DNA from: Gracilaria caudata
Taxonomy: Eukaryota > Rhodophyta > Florideophyceae > Gracilariales > Gracilariaceae
Length of the DNA stretch: 23,508 nucleotides
Reading direction: 5' to 3'
Assembly (NCBI GenBank): GCA_030374735.1
Contig: JASCIV010000346.1
Span: 1 to 23,508 of the forward strand
Below, piece after piece: positions 18,913 to 23,508 of the stretch. The notes under the pieces are model-generated. The model did not search any database. It was not told the DNA's origin and saw only the letters and a list, made by a program, of their open reading frames with translations. The position numbers and the translations under genes were made by a program. How positions within the stretch are numbered: position 1 is the first letter of the stretch; each line of letters opens with the position of its first letter.

Positions 18913-19806
18913 ATGTTCTCCTCTCCCACCTCCAAGCGAGAAGACCCTCCCGTCCGCGACCGTCTTCCCAACTACCTTCTCTCCGCCAACCTAACACCAA
19001 ACCCCGAAGACCAACCATCCGCCTCCTTCTACACACCATCCAAACCGACCGCCCAACGTCGTCTCTCATCGCGCACAGAAACGCCTCCAATCTTCGCGCC
19101 TCGCACCCCGTTAACTTTCAACGATCGTCTACGAACAGACAAACCCCTGGAAGAACAACAGCGCGCAACTCGCGCCTTCACTCCATCTTCAAAGCCAAGA
19201 ACGCCACACGTTCCACCCAACAAATCGTTGCTGGATACTGGTCCTCCTAGTGTCCGTGTTTTGCGCTCTCCTTCTGCTTCTCCAGGCACTTCTCTTACGC
19301 CCAGTTCACTGTCTGCGCGCACGCCCACGCTTGGACCACAAGATCGATGGATCACTGTCTTTGGCTTTGCGCCCGCCATGGAGGCGCAGGCGCTCCGTGA
19401 ATTCCGTCGTCACGGAGAAATAGTTCGTACAATCCCAGGGAAAGGAAATTGGGTCCACATATTATATCGAGCTCCATTACAAGCGCAGGTGGCTCTTCAA
19501 CGTCCGTGGAGAGTCTTGGCAGGCACTGAGACTATGGTTGGAGCAGTTCCATGCACGGAACCTAACGTTGCCAAACTTGCCGATGAGCAGATTGAAAAGG
19601 GAATGCTCATTGCTTCTCCGGGCGCTGCGCATGTGAGTCCGTTTTCGAATACACTTCCTTTGCCTTCTGCGTCGCCTATTAATCCACTTAAGACTCCTTC
19701 CACTATGCTCCGGAGAGATAATCACGCGTCTACTACTCCTACTATTATACGCACCCCGCAGAGACAGTCAGGCATCTTCGACTTTCTTTCTGGTCTATAC
19801 GGATAG
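18913..19806 (+). CDS. NUP35: Nup35/Nup53-type nucleoporin
   Basis: The protein has 297 residues from the ATG at 18913 (GCCAAAATG). The frame is open slightly further up but only to a GTG. It is a structural subunit of the inner ring of the nuclear pore complex. The family binds membrane and larger inner-ring nucleoporins. The N-terminal half (to about 140) is Pro/Ser/Thr-rich and disordered, with TP and SP sites suited to mitotic phosphorylation; LPNYLL at 18-23 resembles the family's short N-terminal motif. The RRM-like Nup35 domain spans about 144-215 (RWITVFGFAP, FRRHGEIVRTI, GNWVHILYR, GAVPC). This dimerising RRM does not bind RNA in the known members. The C-terminus IFDFLSGLYG (288-297) is the expected amphipathic membrane-binding helix. 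Length and order fit the family and there is no intron. Confidence 0.9.
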   Translation: MFSSPTSKREDPPVRDRLPNYLLSANLTPNPEDQPSASFYTPSKPTAQRRLSSRTETPPIFAPRTPLTFNDRLRTDKPLEEQQRATRAFTPSSKPRTPHVPPNKSLLDTGPPSVRVLRSPSASPGTSLTPSSLSARTPTLGPQDRWITVFGFAPAMEAQALREFRRHGEIVRTIPGKGNWVHILYRAPLQAQVALQRPWRVLAGTETMVGAVPCTEPNVAKLADEQIEKGMLIASPGAAHVSPFSNTLPLPSASPINPLKTPSTMLRRDNHASTTPTIIRTPQRQSGIFDFLSGLYG

Positions 19807-20652
19807 TTTGATCCGGTCGTTGTGATTGAGAGGTACACTCTGCTCCCGCCTTCACGGAAACAACTTTTCGGTCAACCTGTGCACGACTTGGCTCATTTTT
19901 GTACGAAATCGCTTCACGGTTTTGTTGCTTTTAGGTTTCTCGCATCGTTCCGGTTTCGTGGACGACGCACTGCATCATACTCTTTGAGCGAAGAGAGAAA
20001 GTGCACCCGCGAGCGCGATATTGTAACTTTTGAACTATGGTGGCCGTTCTCGCTTATATCATGTGCGATTGAAGCCATGTTAATCGAGACGATTTGCTGC
20101 CTGCAATTTACAGCCTTAGACGCCTTGTTCCGTCGTTGTACGCAGAACAGGAACAACTTAACCCGAAACACAAGTACAGGCTAGATCCGAGCATAAATCA
20201 TTTCAGTTATGTACATTGCATACAGTCGCTTTAGCTCAGCCAACCTCTTCGTATCTTTCTTGCTTTTCTTGCCATCACTCTGGGACAGCTTCACATGTTT
20301 CTACCATATGTAAAGACTTCAAAATTTTACGATTCAAGCCAGCGAGCTATGGGCTGGGTCAGCGTGGACAGGGGCAAGCGCACACAAATGATTCCATGAT
20401 AGTCTGCACATGACCTCGTGTGCTACGCTGGCAATAAACAAGGGATCGTTGTTTCGCGGAGTGACTTCGGTGTCCTCAGTCCCACCGTGTAACTAGCAAT
20501 TTCCATTCCTGGTCAATTCTTCGAAATCGATTCTTCCTTCGCTCTACTCGAGTACCGCCACCGATAGATATTCTTTTCAGATTGTCACATCTGCACTGAA
20601 AACTAACCCGATCACTCTCGCCATCTGCGGAAACGTTTCGTGGACTTTCGTT
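19807..20652. other. 3' flank of the nucleoporin gene and upstream region of the proline gene
   Basis: About 850 bases without a supported gene. An AATAAA hexamer at 20433-20438 is the only poly(A)-signal-like word I noted, rather far from the nucleoporin stop. Short frames here show no domain. Confidence 0.45.
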
Positions 20653-22014
20653 ATGAACGGTTCTCAAACATCGAAACCCTCTGCAATCGAGGCGCTTGCA
20701 CTTCGCGCCAGAAATGCGTCGCGGGCAATGCTTTCGCTAAGTACATCAGACAGAAATAACGCTTTGGAGGCTGTGCACGATCATCTACTACACGCGAAGG
20801 ATGCAATTCTCAATGCCAATGAAACTGATAAGAAGGCAGCTCAAGATCTGCTTGCGAAAGGATCCCTTACCTCAGCCTCGGTGAAAAGGCTTGATCTGGG
20901 AGGCAAGAAGTTTGACGCTATGCTAGAAGGTGTTAATTCTGTTGGTCGCTTGCCAGATCCCGTTGGATCATGCTCCCTTTCTCGTAAGCTCGATGACGGC
21001 CTTCAACTGTTTCGTGTCGCGTGTCCAATTGGAGTTATCTGCATTATATTCGAGTCTCGCCCAGAGGCAGCAGTGCAGATTGCGTCACTCTCTATAAAGA
21101 GTGCCAATGCGGTCATTCTCAAGGGCGGCAAAGAAGCTGAGAAAAGCAACGCAGTACTTGTGCAAACAATTCGAAGTGCGCTACAAGCTTCAAATGTTCC
21201 GGAGGATGCGGTACAACTAGTAGCCACTCGAGAAGAAGTTCGAGAACTACTGGACCAAACAAATTATATAGATCTTATCATTCCACGAGGGTCAAACAGC
21301 TTGGTGAGATTCATCAGTGAAAACACTAAGATCCCTGTCATGGGCCATGCTGACGGAATTTGTTCCGTTTACGTTGATGCAGAGGCAGATCCTCTAAAAG
21401 CGAAGAATATCGTGGCGGACGCGAAGGCACAATACCCAGCAGTATGCAATGCAGCTGAAACTTTGCTTATTCACAAAGATGCAGTGGAGGAGATCCTTCC
21501 TATAATTGGACAGGGACTGGCAGACGCAAAAGTAAGCTTACGGGCAGATGAAGCGTCTAAAGAAGTACTGGACAGAACTACAGGTCTAGTTGTGGAGCGT
21601 TCTTCTCCGGAAGACTACAGGACAGAGTTTCTAGAGCTGAAGATGGCGGTAAAAGTTGTTAGCTCTTTGTCAGATGCCATCGACCATATTAACAAACATG
21701 GTAGCGGACACACAGATTGCATTGTTACAGAGAACGAGTCTTCTGCGCAGAAGTTTTTGGCAATGGTGGACTCTGCAGGAGTATATCACAATGCTTCAAC
21801 GAGGTTTGCAGATGGATTTCGATACGGATTTGGAGCGGAGGTCGGAGTAAGCACCCATAGAACGCATGCACGAGGTCCCGTTGGTCTTGAGGGGCTCCTG
21901 ATATACAAGTACAAGCTGAAGGGGGGCGGTCATATTGTCGCCCCCTATGCCAGTGGTGAAAAACGATTCAAGCATGAAGATACGCCAGATGTCCTCCCTC
22001 TGTTAGACACCTGA
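20653..22014 (+). CDS. proA: Gamma-glutamyl phosphate reductase (glutamate-5-semialdehyde dehydrogenase)
   Basis: This 453-residue, intron-less protein has full family length (about 420-460). It reduces gamma-glutamyl 5-phosphate with NADPH to glutamate 5-semialdehyde, the second step of proline synthesis from glutamate. It has the aldehyde dehydrogenase fold. Visible marks: ESRPEA (134-139) and ILKGGKEA (155-162) in the cofactor domain, the catalytic Cys265 in YPAVCNAAET, and the signature VDSAGVYHNASTRFADGFRYG starting at 372. HARGPVGLEGL (405-415) lies near the end. It is free-standing, as in bacteria and fungi, not fused to glutamate 5-kinase as in plant and animal P5CS; the kinase must be elsewhere. 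No targeting peptide is apparent, so it is probably cytosolic. Confidence 0.97.
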   Translation: MNGSQTSKPSAIEALALRARNASRAMLSLSTSDRNNALEAVHDHLLHAKDAILNANETDKKAAQDLLAKGSLTSASVKRLDLGGKKFDAMLEGVNSVGRLPDPVGSCSLSRKLDDGLQLFRVACPIGVICIIFESRPEAAVQIASLSIKSANAVILKGGKEAEKSNAVLVQTIRSALQASNVPEDAVQLVATREEVRELLDQTNYIDLIIPRGSNSLVRFISENTKIPVMGHADGICSVYVDAEADPLKAKNIVADAKAQYPAVCNAAETLLIHKDAVEEILPIIGQGLADAKVSLRADEASKEVLDRTTGLVVERSSPEDYRTEFLELKMAVKVVSSLSDAIDHINKHGSGHTDCIVTENESSAQKFLAMVDSAGVYHNASTRFADGFRYGFGAEVGVSTHRTHARGPVGLEGLLIYKYKLKGGGHIVAPYASGEKRFKHEDTPDVLPLLDT

Positions 22015-22782
22015 TTTGTGTTCTCTGCCCCTCTTGATCTCTGCAATCAGACGAAATTGACATCGTCCACGATTTTGCGAATCATTGATGAAGTGTTGAC
22101 CATTCAGAACGCTTATCTCCATGGTGGAATTCGGCGATTTTAACTGATAATTCTCATTTGAAGGTGTTTCTATCACAGCGCGTGTTAAACAATTGTTTTA
22201 AGTGCTCCTGGTACCGTTGGTAGCAAGAGGCTAGTGCAGTAAAGAAAAAGAGGAAAGGGTTATTGTTGCTCTATGCGCACAACCTTGACTTTCCTCGTGA
22301 GTATCCTGGACTGCAAACGTTTGCAGACGCCCTCAGCAGCCACCTGAGGTGGTCATGTATGAAATGCGCTTCGGACAGCTCTCACCACAGACTGTGGTTG
22401 CATGATGTCAGCAGGACAGCATGATGTAAATGTTGGGATACACCCACAGCAATATGACAGTGCCGCAGAAAAGCAGAAAACGTTGGAGCAAAGAGAAGGC
22501 CCGTGCAAAGAAAATTATGGCCCCATGACAGGCTGTTGCGCTGCAAGAATTTTCCAAAATTCCAGCGGTGCTGACGCAAGTTACTATACATTGGGTTGAT
22601 GCTCGTCAACGTCGAGATTTTCGAACTGTCTGCGAACTGCGAAGGTGCACACCGGTCATTTAGTTTCGCCTCAAGCTCCGATATAAGAAAGCTCGACGAC
22701 TTGACAATCCCTGCAACGGAGCGGCCGTAGGTCGTTTGAACCGTTCAAATTCGTATTTTCACACAAACAAGTTTCTGCATTC
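22015..22782. other. Intergenic region with two palindromes
   Basis: About 770 bases between the proline gene and the phosphatase gene. It holds 3' UTR on the left and presumably the promoter of the phosphatase gene on the right. A pair of palindromes is listed separately. Frames are short and unconvincing. Confidence 0.5.
22311..22352. repeat. Two adjacent palindromes
   Basis: CTGCAAACGTTTGCAG (22311-22326) is a perfect 16-bp palindrome. CCACCTGAGGTGG (22340-22352) is a perfect 6-bp inverted repeat around one central base. They lie about 430-470 bases before the phosphatase ATG and could be sites for dimeric regulators, but nothing ties them to a known factor. Confidence 0.7.
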
Positions 22783-23508
22783 ATGAGCTCAGACGTTCAA
22801 ATTGTTTGCGAGCTCGTTCCGACTGGGACGAAGCCGGTGCTTACCCCTGGAGCCTGTCAGAAAGTTGTTCATCTCGTGCGTCATGGGCAAGGAACACATA
22901 ATCGTAAGTTATCCCGTTTCTTCCAACTGTCAGCCTAATCCCCAAGACCCATGTCGTTCTAACTCAAGCGCAAAATCGGTGCATCTGCAGTGTTTGCAAT
23001 GACGTACCCCAAGGGGAGTGTGTGTTTGTGTACGAAAGGATTGCCCGATTGTCCGTTCTTGAACGATGAACATTTTGATGCGCACTTGACGCAGAGGGGC
23101 CGTCTTCAGGCTACAGCGGCCGGTCCTGGTCTGCTGCAAACGGCATCTCCTCCCGAGATTGTGTTCGTTTCACCTTTGTCCAGAACACTTCAAACGGCCA
23201 CGATTGCTCTTTCAAAGTGTCCAAATCTCAAAGTCCCAGTAATTGCAGAAGAAACTATCCGAGAGCGCAATGGCACACACCCGTGCGATAAGAGATCTCC
23301 GAGAGAACATGTAGAGGCTATGTACCCTACCGTTGACTTCTCTCGCATACCGTACGGACCGGACTCCTTGTGGACTGAAGTTCGAGAAACCCAAGAAGAT
23401 CTTGCTGCGCGCGGCAAACGTTTCTTTGAATCGCTGAAGGACCGATCGGAGACAACCTTCGCGATTTTTACGCACAGTTCTTTTCTGTACAACACCATCA
23501 AACGCTCA
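22783..23508 (+). CDS. Histidine-phosphatase superfamily (phosphoglycerate mutase-like) protein, one intron, 3' end missing
   Basis: Exon 1 is 22783-22903 and exon 2 is 22991 to beyond the window. Splicing joins a split codon and gives at least 213 residues. The catalytic motif LVRHGQGTHN (31-40) has the nucleophile His34. SPLSRTLQTA supplies the second Arg. A later block, ETIRERNGTHPCDKRSPREH, is typical of the eukaryotic PGM-like proteins related to plant and yeast 'phosphoglycerate mutase-like' proteins rather than glycolytic dPGM. THSSFL near the window end is probably the second catalytic His region. These enzymes hydrolyse phosphate esters through a phospho-His; the substrate here is unknown. 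The start is the first ATG in frame. The C-terminal 40-80 residues lie outside. Confidence 0.88.
22904..22990 (+). other. Spliceosomal intron, 87 nt, phase 1
   Basis: The exon 1 frame would stop soon after RHGQGTHN, while the histidine-phosphatase frame resumes downstream in another frame. Removing GTAAGT...GCATCTGCAG restores one frame across conserved sequence. The donor GTAAGT is a consensus match and the acceptor is CTGCAG. It is the only intron I can demonstrate in the window. Confidence 0.85.

Overview
The window is nuclear DNA of an intron-poor eukaryote. It carries a nucleoporin gene, a gene whose reading frame is restored only by removing an 87-nt GT-AG intron, ATG starts in A/C-rich contexts, and eukaryotic retrotransposon and hAT remains. 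Base composition is moderate, roughly 45-50% GC by eye. A free-standing gamma-glutamyl phosphate reductase (not fused into P5CS), few short introns and a copia element fit a red alga such as a florideophyte. That is a lean only: no organelle or rRNA marker is present to settle it.

Left end (1-3.5 kb, minus strand): a Ty1/copia-type retrotransposon runs off the window. One uninterrupted gag-pol frame starts at 1662 and is still open at base 1. Its gag ATG lies inside a 13-nt primer-binding site complementary to the anticodon arm of initiator tRNA-Met, the copia-style half-tRNA primer. A probable 5' LTR (about 1676-1920) abuts and overlaps the 3' end of an NB-ARC (STAND) NTPase gene. That gene has an N-terminal helical region and no C-terminal repeat domain, so the element may have truncated it.

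Centre (5.2-12.4 kb, plus strand): a tandem family of three paralogous membrane proteins of unknown function. They share three predicted membrane spans, a basic inter-TM loop, conserved ends and a diverged, N-glycosylation-rich ectodomain. Copies 1 and 2 also share about 0.5 kb of 3' flank, so the duplicated unit was larger than the coding region. From 12.4 to 14.9 kb I see no supported gene. A small single-TM, Cys-rich protein follows at 14.9 kb.

Right part: an AT-rich stretch, then a 1.9-kb hAT element (16.48-18.38 kb) with imperfect terminal inverted repeats. Its transposase is split by a -1 frame change at an A-run. Three ordinary conserved genes follow on the plus strand: a Nup35/Nup53-type nucleoporin, gamma-glutamyl phosphate reductase (proline synthesis), and a histidine-phosphatase (phosphoglycerate mutase-like) gene with one intron, cut by the window end. 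These three look independently transcribed and functionally unrelated. The points most worth following up are the three-TM family, the NB-ARC gene with its retroelement junction, and the PBS/start-codon overlap.
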